Shown here one piece after another: positions 13,901-26,295 of a DNA stretch of 64,000 nucleotides. How positions within the stretch are numbered: the first letter of the stretch is position 1; every line of letters starts with the position of its first letter. The stretch spans positions 434,001 to 498,000 of the forward strand of contig JAQGEQ010000363.1 in the NCBI GenBank assembly GCA_034620365.1, given 5' to 3'. The stretch is from Pegea sp. RAD2-039. Its lineage: Eukaryota; Chordata; Thaliacea; Salpida; Salpidae. A model generated the notes under the pieces. The model was not told the origin of the DNA, did not search any database, and saw only the letters and a list, made by a program, of their open reading frames with translations. A program made the position numbers and the translations under genes.

Positions 13901-14355
13901 ATAAAATAATTCAATAATAAGAAGTTTGAAACAAGAAAATTTCTTTAATGATCATATTCTGTTATTCTTTTTAATGTAAACGCGCGATGTATATATTAAT
14001 AATGATTTTCTACAAGTTGAACTTATTGAAAAATATTTATAAATTATTTTTATGAAGATTCATCAACTTCTCGATCACCTTAGAGATCGATTCAATCAAT
14101 TTTCGGGTCACTTCAACATCTTTTTCCATCAAACAAAATCTTAAATCGCTTGCTTTGTTGTGATTAAAGTCTGAAAAATTATTTTTTTTAGATACGAACA
14201 TGTTTAATAATCTCTTTCTGAGACAGAAGACCTTTTGAATCATGTAAAATATGTCTCTTTTTTTCATTTACTTCGATCACAGGAGAAGTTATCGATGAGT
14301 TCAAATCTTGAATCTTTCTAAATCTAGTTTTATGAGACACAGAAAAGCCATACAT
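10992..14355 (-). CDS. Unassigned coiled-coil protein, 449 residues
   Basis: Not recognised. I assembled 11 exons with compatible phases and GT-AG ends: 14355-14232, 14170-14079, 13897-13778, 13311-13197, 13140-13100, 12963-12601, 12469-12342, 12242-12158, 12100-12017, 11452-11399 and 11135-10992, giving 449 residues from ATG to TAG. The N-terminal third is acidic and helical (DEIDDEIWLLNFIEELEIHL). The middle is Ser/Lys-rich. The C-terminal half is strongly heptad-like (LSEEIEFLKKLLQDEKK, YKQEVNLLQKDHSEL). The tail is very basic (RMKANRLRKWKK). There is no signal peptide or membrane segment. A cytoskeletal or centrosomal role is conceivable, but nothing in the sequence proves it. The least certain exon is 11452-11399. 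Confidence 0.7.
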
Positions 14356-15199
14356 CGAATTTATTTGGTAATCTAACAAAATATAAATATTTCATTTTTC
14401 TATTTGCTCGATTAAGGTTTTAGTTTTATCTAAAAACTTAAATCCACTTATAGAATATTTTACAAGAAAAATAAATTTTTTAAAATCTTTTTAAAAAACT
14501 TTCAACCACCAACCCTCTACACAGAAATTTTCTCAACTAAGTTATCTTTTATAGAAACTCAAAATATTTGTTGTTAGAATATCACAGCCGGAGGCAAAAT
14601 ACTTTTAAAAATTTCACATCGGTCAAGATAACAGTAACGGACTTGTTTTTGTAGATTGTTCATCTTATTTATATCAGATAATCATTATTACTTATCAGTT
14701 TCTTCAAGTATATACTCCCAATTAAGATAAAGATATAAATGAACAAATTAGTTGATGATAAAAAATTTGTGGAAAGTAAATTTTGTTTTTTGGAACTTAA
14801 TACTTTTGAAATATTTTAGTTGGATGCTTATGGTACAAATTACATCAAAATATTTTACTAATTTCTTTGATCTATCTACATCTTTTTCATGACGTCATGC
14901 GCCTGATAGCAATATCTTACTATTATCTGAACAACAAATTTAAAACGATCAAATAACAAAAGGTTGTAAATATTATTTACAGTTTATTAATGACGAGTTA
15001 AATAATCGCGCTTATTGACACTATTAAACGTATTAGATGTCATTTAACTACGCGATGACTCATAACCAATACAACTTAACACTACGTTAAAACCTGGAAA
15101 ATATCTAGATAAGGATTTTAGGTATAATAAACGAATGGAAAGATAAGTATTAACATTAAGGTGTCATTCGTTATCCTCTTCATTTTCCCTGTTTCAACA
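14356..15199. other. Intergenic, no gene seen
   Basis: AT-rich spacer upstream of the coiled-coil gene on the minus strand. It contains one TGACGTCA near 14890, which could belong to the upstream region of that gene. No open frame of note. Confidence 0.4.
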
Positions 15200-16270
15200 T
15201 CTTAAGCGTTTGATTCTGTTCCACACAACAAGCTCATTACTATTTAACAAAACTTACAAATCCATCTTTATCTTCAAGTGTCATCTTGAAGATTACTTAT
15301 CAGGTAGAACCCAACAAACAAGTCACCAGTGATGTTCCTCAGGGTTCTGTTCTGGGTCCCCGTTGCCTTTTTACTTTTCATTGAAAACCTCACCACAAGA
15401 CTAGTAACAGTAGATGATGTCAGTGTGTTTGTGTATGCAGATGATATCAAGCTATTATCTTGTAATCCTTCAAAACTTCAAACTGTACTACACACTGTAA
15501 AAAACTGGTCTACAAATCGGCAGCTCAGAATCCAGCCTACAAAGTCTGAATTTATAAATTTTTCTCGTAAGCCAGTTGTAAATTGCTTGAACCAATACTC
15601 CATCAATAGATTTATTATTCAACGAGTATCTTCGGTTCTAGACCTTGGTCTTACTCTATCATCTGGCTTTAAATGGCGCGATTATGTTTCTAAAATCTTT
15701 GCAAAATCAATCAACCTTGTCTACCTTATTATAAAGACCTTTAATTCTAAGGACCCATGCTTTTTTATCAATTTATTCAAACTGCATGTACATCTAGTTC
15801 TTGAATACAATGTCAGTGCATGGATGTCATAACAAATCGGTGGTATAAAAAAAATCGAATCTGTTCAGGCCACATTTACGAGATTAGTATGCAGGAAACT
15901 TAATATTAAATACAATAGTTATAAATATCGTCCCAGCTTCTTCAATTTAGATACTTTGGAAATTCGACCGTTTGAATACGACTTAATTCTTATTTTTGAA
16001 ATTATCCACAATTTAATTGACATTCAGATGGATTTCTTCTTTTCCATTAGTCCTTCCCTCAAGTTATATCAGCTCAGACGACACACATTACATCTTGATA
16101 AGCCCATATCACTTGGTACATTAATCAGAGCGATTTTTTTCTCATACCGCACAGTTAATACATGGTACAAGCTGCCATCAGACATTATCATGCTAGAATC
16201 ACTCGTGTTGTTCAAGCAGAAGTTGAACCGTTATAACATTGCCAACATTACCATTTCTAGATTGTGAATT
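15200..16270 (+). mobile_element. Degenerate CR1/jockey-like LINE reverse-transcriptase fragment
   Basis: Remnant of a non-LTR retrotransposon ORF2. In order: AFDSVPHNKL near 15207 (RT motif A region), SDVPQGSVLGP near 15325 (motif B), VFVYADDIKLL near 15428 (catalytic YADD, motif C), LEYNVSAWMS near 15800, and a C-terminal tail with FFSYRTVNTWYKLPSD and LFKQKLNRYN at 16137-16240. The order matches CR1/jockey-type elements. Motifs B and C are in different frames, a stop falls at about 15830, and the part between motifs A and B is shortened. No intact endonuclease domain lies upstream, so this is a 5'-truncated, frameshifted dead copy. Confidence 0.88.
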
Positions 16271-18739
16271 TTGCCTTTTTTATATTATTAACATTCTATG
16301 TAATTGTTCACTGTTATATGCTTCGAGGACTGCTGAAAAGCCACGTTAAAAAAGCATTAGTTCTTTTGCATCTCAACGGTTTTTCAACATCATCACTTAT
16401 AGCACATCCAGCATGGCCGTTCCCAGTCAAGCCAGGCCTTATTTGCGAATCCAACTTCTTTATTTGTTCTTTCTTCATCTTCACCCTTCCATCGATAAGC
16501 ACCAGCTAAGCGCAGACTCACCTCCACCTAGAATGAGTTGTACCGGTGAGCTTTATATCGTTTCTACAATATATCATCTCAGCTGATCACCAATATGGCC
16601 TAGATAAATTACAAAGTAAAACCAATGAAAAAAAAATAAAAAAAAAACGTACATACTTGAAAATCATAAAATTCTTAATCCGTAAAAATATTAATATAAA
16701 ATTGTAAAACATAAACTACTTTTAAAAACTCAGCATTCAACAAGTTTCCAACCTTGAAGAAGAGTAACATGAGCTTATGCTCTATCGGTTTCATTATGAA
16801 ACCATCTGTTTATGTCTTCTTTAGTAGAAGACTCTACATTGCAGTTTAAAATCTAATCAAGTAATTTTTACGGTTCTATTTTGACTAAACTGTAATTAAA
16901 GAAAATGACTTGATTAATTCCTATTTCATTTCTTCATTAATTCCTACTATACAAGCCTATTAACCGTTTATAGAACGCTGTTGTAGAACGACTACTTAGT
17001 AAGTTTATTTACATCTGACAAACTCAGAACCCTATAAAAACTACAAGGTATCAAAACTTATTAAACATTTGTTGTAATGGTGAGGCAAGCATAGTCTCTA
17101 TTCTTGTTGTTAAGAAGTCCTGTGCTTAAGTCTTTTTAAATACACCCAAAAGTTTTAACAGCCAAGCTATTTAAATAGCTAGATCAAACGTTTTCTCGAT
17201 GACGTCACAGTAGCTACATTCTCTTTGAGGGGATCTTCCAAAACACAGTTTCCCGGTTATAAAGGTCATAGATGACCCCATTATTAGAATCCTCTCACGA
17301 GTAGATACATTTAAATTACTTTTAACTTTAAAAGGTTGCAAGGGCTGTCATAGTCCTAATTTACCCATTTGATTTGCTTTTGAAGATCTTTGGCAAGACA
17401 GATGTGGATTCGATTTAAACAAAAATAGATTTCAAAAACTAAACACATGAGCAAGACCTTTTAAAAAGCAAACATTTCTTACATTGAATTTTTAGTTTAA
17501 GATAACAGTCATTTATAAAGAAGTTTGTTGCAATGATCACATTGATAATAAGTTAGTAGGATTTCATACACAACAATCAATAAACGATGTAAAAAAACGT
17601 TATTGAAAAAAATAAATTTCCTTGTCGCTAAATCAGAAAAACTGTCTTAAATCTATAGTCTGTGGAGTAAATAGAAAGCAAAAGTTAGCAATTCTTACCA
17701 GCAAAGTAAATAAGACCATGCAAACCAAAGAACTATAGATATATAAATAATTTGAAAATCTTACATGTCTTATCTTTTCTCATTTATTTAAAGTAAGAAG
17801 GTAGAAATGAGTCAATACTCCTTAACTCCTTGAAATTCATGTTTTAAACTTTGAATAATATGTTTTGCTTATTGTTCTGATAACTAAAATGTTTTATTTA
17901 ACATATATCAACGCCATTTGTGATATCTAAATACTAAGTATATGGAATGCTTATCGTATAGATAATATGGTCGTCATATTTATATTTATTAGCGCGTGTG
18001 TTTAAGTTTTAAAATTTTATGTAGTATTCTGTTTGCTAAAGTTATGTTAACCTTTTTTTAGCATTATAAATATGAAAAAAATATTGTTTTATTAACGATA
18101 AAAGATATAAAATATTATATAGATTGTAAAAATCACTTGCACTTGTCTGGATAGTCAATAGATATATTTATAGATTTAAATCTAACTTTAATTTGATAAA
18201 TTATCCAAATGTTAATATTTCAAATAATTTACTTTTTGCTTAATTAACATTTTATACTTTTAACTAGTTGTGTTTAAGATTTTTTTATCAATTAACTTTA
18301 ACTTATGGCTTTTAAATAATTTTAGTAACTTCATAATTTTTTTTGAATTAAACTTTTTTACACAGAACTCTAAAGTTTATTATTTATACTTGTAAATTTT
18401 TTCATTGATTTTTTTTATTTGGTTGATAATTTTATGCTCTCATGTAATCCTAAATGAATTTGCATAAAGATAATTTAAGGTTGCAGAATTTTCTTAAAAC
18501 TGTTTTAATTCAAACTGATTTTTAATAATATTAGTTAAATTTTTCAGTATATTTATTAAAAAGCCTATATATGCTGTAAAATTTAGAAATTGATGAATAA
18601 AGTTTCTGTTGAACAATTAATTTAAAAAATATTTTAATTGTTTAACATAGGAAATAATTGTTATTATTATATAAAGGACTTATAATTATTTTCATCAACA
18701 AGTTTATCTTTTTAATTTCTTTTTCTACATCTTATCATT
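16271..18739. other. Intergenic, no gene seen
   Basis: Very AT-rich spacer. The first 250 nt are probably the 3' tail of the LINE. One TGACGTCA lies near 17200. No coding signal is supported. Confidence 0.45.
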
Positions 18740-21700
18740 ATGGTAGAAGAAGATGATGGCTATCCTCCTGAAACTCACAAAACAGTAAAAAAAATGTTAT
18801 TTCTTGCATGAAAAAGAGATAAAAATTGTAGATTTTTAATAATTATAAATCATTTATAATTTTTTAATAAACTTTATTAATTTGTTATTATTTTATTGAT
18901 TATGTTTTAGGCAGAAGAGTTTATGTTTAGTCAAATAACTTCATTCAAAATTATTGAAGAAGATTTCCACACAGACAAGCGGAGACTCAGTCTAATTGCT
19001 TTTGCTAACCTTTATGGTTATACATTTGTTGCGTCTAAAAATGAATTTAAGGTTTTTATTTTAAACATATTTCAAGTTGAATCTTTAGAAATATTTATAA
19101 TTAAAATTTTTATCTTGTAAATGTTGTTTTTTTAAACAAATGACCAGAATAAGATGATTATATTTAAATCTGCTTACTTTAAATTAAAACTTTTAAAATA
19201 TTTATTATTTAATTTATAATAGTTTAATAAAGATGCTTTATTAATCAGGGATATATAAGTGAAGATATTTTAACTGGCAATCCCAAGGTACAGTTTTCTG
19301 TGTCTTTAAGATCTTCCCCTAGTTGGATCAGTTGCAGTTCTGATAATTTGACTCTAATAGTTTGTTGTAATGGAAGTGGAATTTTAAGAATACTTTTCTT
19401 TGACATGAGGCATCTTATTAATACAGTTAGTAACAATTGCTCTTTCAAAGGTCTTTGCTTCAATGTTTTTATTTGTAGTCAAAACCAGCCAAGACACCTT
19501 TTAGTGATTTTGAGCTTGGTAAATGTAATGAAGAAATATCAGACCTTCATTGGAACCCATCTGTTGAAAATGGGAAATATCTTTCTATGTAAGTAACTGA
19601 TGCAGTTGTTATATAGATTAGAAAGTCTTTGTTTTATAGATGTTTGTCCTCTGGAGCTTTTATCATGTTTTCAGTTGGAGATACAGTTGAATATCATACA
19701 CAAAAACCAGCTTCCTTTGGAGCTACAGCAGGTAAAAACCAGATGTTTATTGTTTCAACTTGAAAAAATTGTAAAAACCATTTCTTATAATAAATTTCTG
19801 TCAAAAGCTTTTAAACTTACTAAAAGTTTCTTTTTCACCTTCTAAAGTTTAAGATTTCTTTTCTAGTTTGTTGGAGTCCCAGAGGGAAGCAGATGATGAT
19901 TGGAAAGTCAGATGGATCATTAGAACAATACACACCTGTAAATGAAATCAAACACAAACCCACCAACCAACCTAATGTTTAAACAGGCGATGGACATCCG
20001 ACGTACAGTTGCTACTTGGGAATGTTTGGATAGATCAGCAAAAGTGTCAGATGTATTGTGGCTTTCTACTTTCCAAGTTGCTGTTACATATGTAGCAAGA
20101 TCTTCAACTGATGTGTCTTTGCATGAACAACCAAATCTGCTGATTGTTAAATTACCTTCGAGTAAAGAAATTCACAAAAAACCCGAATGGAAGTTTTATG
20201 AAGATCCTACATATGGTCAGTCACTTCTTCTTCTTCTTTGTTTAATCTTCAAATTTTCAGGATCAAGTTCTTCGCGTTCACCTCGGGGTTATTTCAATTA
20301 CGTTGAGAAGTGGTCCTCCTTCGTCTACTTCACTTCAACCTCCGCTGAATCCGCTTTGATGGGAATCAACAAAGACACAGTAAATCTTGCTCTTTATCAT
20401 CTCTTCATCTTTTTATCTTCTTCATCTTAGAATCAATGGGAGATATGGAATCTTGATGATGAGTGTATTGCTCGTGTCCCGTATGATGAGGATTTACCGG
20501 ATGAACCATTCACAATCGGAAGTGGTTTCATTCTCACCTCCACTTCACCTATCAACATAAGTCAGTTGTTTCATTTTCTCGTCTACATGACGTCACAAAG
20601 AAGCTCACAGATGGCAAGAGCTACGACGCGATGCCTATTCTGACGTGTTTGTCATGTGATGGCATCATCACATTATTCCACGCAATTGGAAACTCACCGA
20701 AAGACCGCTTCCCGTCCCTAGTAACCGCACGCGCTTGCCTAGAAGCAAGTGGGGAACGAACACCGAAGATCACAGTAAGTGGATCTTATCTTCAACTTCT
20801 GCTCCTGACTTCATATCTTCAGCAGCAACAAGCAGACGTGAACCCGGTTGAAAGCGGATTTTCTAAACCAAAACTTTCAGCGAAACCTTCAGTACTTACC
20901 ACTTTTCCATCAACAACAGCTTTCTCTACTGGTTTTAAAACTCCACTCAAAGCGATTAACTCATTAACAGCAGTAAGCGAAAATGAAGTCGCACCTAACC
21001 ACTCAACCCCCCTGCCAATCAGTAAACCACAAACTTTGCCACCACCACAACCATCTATTCAGAAACCACCACAACCATCTACTCCGCAACCACCACAACC
21101 ATCTATTCAGAAACCACCACAACCATCTACTCCGCAACCACCACAACCATCTATTCAGAAACCACCACAACCATCTATTCAGCAACCACCACAACCATCT
21201 ATTCAGCAACCACCACAACCATCTATTCAGAAACCACCACAACCATCTATTCAGAAACCACCACAACCATCTATTCAGAAACCACCACAACCATCTACTC
21301 CGCAACCACCACAACCATCTATTCAGCAACCACCACAACCATCTATTATTAAACCACCACAACCATCTATTCAGCAACCACCACAACCATCTATTCAGCA
21401 ACCACCAACTTTTCTTGCATCGAAACCAGCTTCAACCAGCGTGAAAGAAAACCAACCTGGTAACTTGTTCATTTCTCGAACACGATGACGTCACTGATGA
21501 CATCAACAGGTAACATATCATCAGATGCAATACAAATAGTAGAAGACTTCCAGCGCGAACTCAATCATTTTCTGACGAACGCGCGACTTGACGAGCATCT
21601 AAACTCATTAGGATCTCCTTCTTTCAAAGTCAATCACACCCTGGTACCCTTCAGCTCTCAACGCCCTCTTTTTGAACCTCTTTTGCTTGTAGGCAGTCAA

Positions 21701-24700
21701 GGAGCTGATCCAGTTCCGCAAACAGATCAGTGTCACTGTGAAGGAACAACACGAAGAGATTGTTGACGTCACTAATCGCTGTCTCGAGTCATTCACGGGT
21801 CTTCGAAGCTTCCAGCTTCACAAACAGCGTTTAGAGAGCGCTGATTACCGCGACGCTTTGCTATCGCGACCGCTCGACCTGAATGACCAGAAAACAATGA
21901 AGGTGCTGACCAATGACCCACAAATGTGGTCCCCTAACCCTTGAATATGCGCAGAGGATTCGAAGCTTGTACTTGTATACGCGCGATGCGATACGTGAAG
22001 CTGATGCAAGTTTGAATGATCAATGGAATGAGTATATAAATAGACAGAACTCTAAGACGCCGAAGACGGGTCGTCACGCTGTTGTAAGTTCCCCTGTTTC
22101 CCCTCACGCCCCTTTAACCGCTCGATGACAACAGACGGAAGAGCGGCAGATGCTTCATCGCGCGCTTGTCAATCAAACTACTATCTTACATGCAAATGAG
22201 ATCAAATTGACCAAGTTGTCTCAGAAACTTGATCGATTGAGACTTCAACGGACCACTGGCCTGGGTTTGCTGCCCGATCGGTGGGTTATGTCGTCATCAG
22301 CGGTCATCAACTAATCTTGAAGTCCTCAACAGAGATGCACTTGTTGCTGGCAATCTGCTGCAGAAGCATCGCGAAGCTGAAACACCACCACGTGATCATC
22401 AGCAACCGGAAGTAAAAGCGCGACGCGCTGAGGTCGCCAACTGGCTGTTGTCGCGTCCCCGGACCCCAGTGCGCACTACAAGTTGGTGATGACGTCATAA
22501 CCGCTCGATTGTTAATCAAATTTCGTCGATTAGTGAAGAAGAATGTGAGCACGATGAAGATGTCCCCTTCACCCCGTCTTCCTGACTCATTCAGCCGTCA
22601 GAAGTCACCTCTTGTCACTACATCCGCTGATCCAGAAGAAGAAGTCCCGAAATCAGTGAATTGTGACGTCAGTGCGAGTAAATCGCTGATTGGGACATCT
22701 ACAATCACTTACGGTGCCCCTGCTCGCCCCAAACATCAAATCCCGTCATCATTGTTCGATGCTTCAGTGACTAAAGAAGCAAAATCAAATCTCAACAATC
22801 CCCCTTTGGTAGGTGCCCCGATTACACCCGAATCACGCCCCCTAATCTTCCTTCATTTGCAGGTTGTTAACATCAAAGAGTTCACGAATTCGCCTCCACC
22901 ACTTACAGCCCCATTCACCCCTCAATTCCAACCCACGTGAGGCTTCAACTGTTCCATCTCTTTTTATCTAATTTTGATCTTCTTCAGATCGGAAGTTCCT
23001 TTAGGAGCTGCTCAGGAAGTCCAAAAGGTTATTAACACAGTTCTGGCTGAAAAAAAGAAGTCTCCTGCTACCACGGAGCCACTAGCAGTGACTAGCACCC
23101 CAGATAAAGTTGCTTCTCACCCTCAGCAACCTTCACAATTTGGACTAACTACTTCTGCTCTCGTTACGACACCAGTCACCAGTGACGTCATAAAGCAGGA
23201 CAAGTCGCGCTTCGATAAAGAAGATCGAACGCCCTTACAGTCTTCAGTGCCCTTGACTTCTGATTCTGTTCGTAAAACTCTCTTTAAAGCACCTCAATTA
23301 GAAGGAGGTGGTGATAGACCTGACTCACCAGCCATTAGCGAACCACAGGAAGAAACCTTATCATCAGCTGGAAGTCATCTGCTTGCTAATCAAGCTGCTG
23401 ATGATCAGATGAAGAAGAATCAAGTGGAAGTCACTCCAGATGATAGTCCTGACGATGAGGAGTCGAACTCTTTGAATAATCAGCAAATTGAATCATTTGT
23501 TGCTACTGAATCTATTAAACCCTTATCAGAATCTCCTGCTTCTGATGAAGTTGTGACTACATCTTCAGGACTTTTTGGAAGTGCTCCAGCAACTACATCT
23601 GTATCTTCAGGACTTTTTGGAAGTGCTCCAGCAACTACATCTGCATCTTCAGGACTTTTTGGGAGTGCCCCAGCAACTACATCATCTTCAGGACTTTTTG
23701 GAAATGCTCCAGCAACTACATCTACACCCTCAGGACTTTTTGGTAGTGCTCCAGCTACTACATCATCTTCAGGACTTTTTGGAAGTGCTCCAGCTACTAC
23801 ATCATCTTCAGGACTTTTTGGGAGTGCTCCAGCAACTACATCTGCATCCTCAGGACTTTTTGGAAGTGCTCCAGCTACTACATCATCTTCAGGACTTTTT
23901 GGGAGTGCTCCAGCAACTACATCATCTTCAGGACTTTTTGGAAGTGCTCCAGCTACTACATCTACATCCTCAGGACTTTTTGGGAGTGCTCCAGCAACTA
24001 CATCATCTTCAGGACTTTTTGGAAATGCTCCAGCAACTACATCTACACCCTCAGGACTTTTTGGTAGTGTTCCAGCAACTACATCATCTTCAGGACTTTT
24101 TGGGAGTGCTCCAGCAACTACATCATCTTCAGGACTTTTTGGAAGTGCTCCAGCAACTACATCTTCTTCAGGACTTTTTGGAAGTGCTCCAGCAACTACA
24201 TCTTCAGGACTTTTTGGAAGTACTCCAGCAACTACATCATCTTCAGGACTTTTTGGAAGTGCTCCAGCAACTACATCATCTTCAGGACTTTTTGGAAGTG
24301 CTCCAGCTACTACATCATCTTCAGGACTTTTTGGAAGTGCTCCAGCAACTACATCATCCTCAGGACTTTTTGGAAGTGCTCCAGCAACTACATCTTCTTC
24401 AGGACTTTTTGGTAGTGCTCCAGCAACTACATCATCTTCAGGACTTTTTGGAAGTGCTCCAGCAACTACATCATCTTCAGGACTTTTTGGAAATGCTCCA
24501 GCAACTACATCTTCTTCAGGACTTTTTGGTAGTGCTCCAGCAACTACATCATCTTCAGGACTTTTTGGGAGTGCTCCAGCAACTACATCTTCTTCAGGAC
24601 TTTTTGGAAGTGCTCCAGCAACTACATCTACATCCTCAGGACTTTTTGGAAGTGCTCCAGCAACTACATCTACATCTTCAGGACTTTTTGGGAGTGCTCC

Positions 24701-26181
24701 AGCTACTACATCATCTTCAGGAATTTTTGGGAGTGCTCCAGCTACTACATCATCTTCAGGACTTTTTGGGACTGCTCCAGCAACTACATCATCTTCAGGA
24801 CTTTTTGGAAGTGCTCCAGCTACTACATCATCTTCAGGACTTTTTGGAAGTGCTCCAGCAACTACATCATCCTCAGGACTTTTTGGAAGTGCTCCAGCAA
24901 CTACATCTTCTTCAGGACTTTTTGGTAGTGCTCCAGCAACTACATCATCTTCAGGACTTTTTGGAAGTGCTCCAGCTACTACATCATCTTCAGGACTTTT
25001 TGGAAGTGCTCCAGCAACTACATCTGCATCTTCAGGACTTTTTGGGAGTGCCCCAGCAACTACATCATCTTCAGGACTTTTTGGAAATGCTCCAGCAACT
25101 ACATCTACACCCTCAGGACTTTTTGGTAGTGCTCCAGCTACTACATCATCTTCAGGACTTTTTGGAAGTTCTGCTATTGTAACAAATGAAGAAACAGGAA
25201 TGGCTGTTGAGACTGCACAAAGTACCAATTTGTTTGGTACTAGCGCATGTTCTCCATTTGGGTAAGTTTCATGTAATTACCAAACAGCTAAATTTTCATC
25301 AACTCTTAATTGTGTTGATGGTTGTTACACCTGATGTCATTGCTTTACTGGTTGCCTAGCAACCAAATAAGATCTTGTTTGTGAAATTTGTAAATCATTT
25401 TGCAGACAAACGAAGAAAAGTTTGTTTGGATCAGGGACAGGAGGATTTCTATCTGGATTAGGATCCACATCTTCTACTTCATCTTCTACTAATCCTTTCG
25501 CTTCACAAGCTGCTTCATCACAAGCAGGTAATTTTCACGTTTTTTGTCGTCATCGGCATCTAATCTTCATCAGTAGGTGATGTCAAATCTATCTTTGGCA
25601 CTACCAACAACACCACCTTTGGTAGTTTCAACCAACCCAAGCAAACGACCCAGGGACCTTTTGGTCAGTCCCTTGTCCCTTCTCAGTCGGCCAACAACTC
25701 TTTCAGCGCCTTCAACCGACCTGCAACTGGTGGGTTCGGGGCAGCACCTGTTTTTGGGGCAACTGCTACTTCAGGTGGCTTCGGTTCAAAACCCGTCTTC
25801 AGCGGAACCTCACCTTTTGGAGGATTCAGTTCTTCCAGCAATCAACCCTTTGCTGCCGCTAGCGGTTCGGGCTTTGCGGCGTGAGTTTCCCGCTTCACTA
25901 ATCACGCACCTTTCATCACTGATGACGTCATAGATACGCGGGAAATAGCAGCAACCAATCAGCGAATACATCGGGTTTTGCAGCGTTAGCAGCAGGTTCC
26001 CCTCAGCAAGGGTCAAGTGGATTTGGTGCCCTTGCTTCCAATCAGAGCTTCGCTTCCACAGGATCCGGTTTTGGTGGTTTTGGAACCCCTGAGAAGTGAG
26101 TAAAACGCGATTGATGACGAAAAAGATTTGATTGGTTAATTTGTTTACAGAAAATCGGCATCTTTCACTCAATGGAGATAG
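18740..26181 (+). CDS. NUP214: Nucleoporin NUP214
   Basis: Cytoplasmic-face FG nucleoporin that docks export factors and, through NUP88/NUP62, sits at the cytoplasmic filaments. I resolved 23 phase-compatible exons: 18740-18784, 18911-19051, 19249-19425, 19479-19588, 19640-19731, 19867-19937, 19987-20215, 20261-20379, 20431-20560, 20611-20774, 20823-21459, 21510-21628, 21693-21902, 21955-22083, 22135-22280, 22333-22481, 22534-22808, 22863-22936, 22988-25261, 25406-25527, 25574-25880, 25934-26095 and 26151-26181; about 1970 residues. The N-terminal beta-propeller shows CSSDNLTLIV, SDLHWNPSVE, VCWSPRGKQ and VSDVLWL. Then come a Pro/Gln repeat, coiled coils (exons 12-16), a conserved VVNIKEF stretch, the GLFG array, GGFLSGLG and a basic FTQWR end that resembles the human C-terminus. 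Length is close to human NUP214 (about 2090). Confidence 0.95.
21042..21401 (+). repeat. 15-copy 24-bp repeat coding PPQPS(IQK/IQQ/TPQ)
   Basis: Inside NUP214 exon 11, 15 tandem 24-bp units each encode PPQPS plus a variable triplet (IQK, IQQ, TPQ or IIK). The repeat links the beta-propeller to the coiled-coil region, where vertebrate NUP214 has an irregular Pro/Ser-rich linker. The units are nearly identical, which indicates recent expansion. Confidence 0.95.
23568..25170 (+). repeat. About 41 tandem GLFG repeats of NUP214
   Basis: A 39-bp (sometimes 42-bp) unit encoding GLFGSAPATTSSS is repeated about 41 times in NUP214 exon 19. Variants include GLFGNAPATTSTPS, TSASS, TSTSS and one GIFG. 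A variant block (TSASS unit, TSSS unit, GNAP..TPS unit, plain unit) occurs at the start and again at the end, and a related block lies in between. This indicates multi-unit duplication. The array supplies the disordered FG domain bound by transport receptors. Confidence 0.96.
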
Positions 26182-26289
26182 CTCGTCACCTAGCAACCGA
26201 ACTCGAGACTTTATGACGTCACGAGACCACCTCATCTTCTGCTGATTTTATTTGTTTAAGTTTTTCAAATAATGAACAACTTTCATTCC

Positions 26290-26295
26290 AATAAA
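26290..26295 (+). promoter_or_regulatory. Poly(A) signal of NUP214
   Basis: AATAAA about 110 nt after the NUP214 stop, followed by a T/G-rich stretch (tcgttttgttggtttcc), as expected downstream of a cleavage site. Confidence 0.65.

Noticed and set aside
16264-16509. 81-codon open frame after the LINE fragment
   Set aside because: No RT or other protein similarity; likely LINE 3'UTR or background.
19245-19463. 72-codon minus-strand open frame
   Set aside because: Antisense to NUP214 exon 3, which has clear propeller homology on the plus strand.
20560-20610. Apparent frame break in NUP214 between exons 9 and 10
   Set aside because: Using the acceptor ending at 20610 (gctcacag) the phases agree, so no frameshift is needed.
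21003-21401. Trp/Leu-rich open frame on the minus strand
   Set aside because: Antisense shadow of the PPQPS repeat in NUP214; a multiple-of-3 repeat stays open in several frames.
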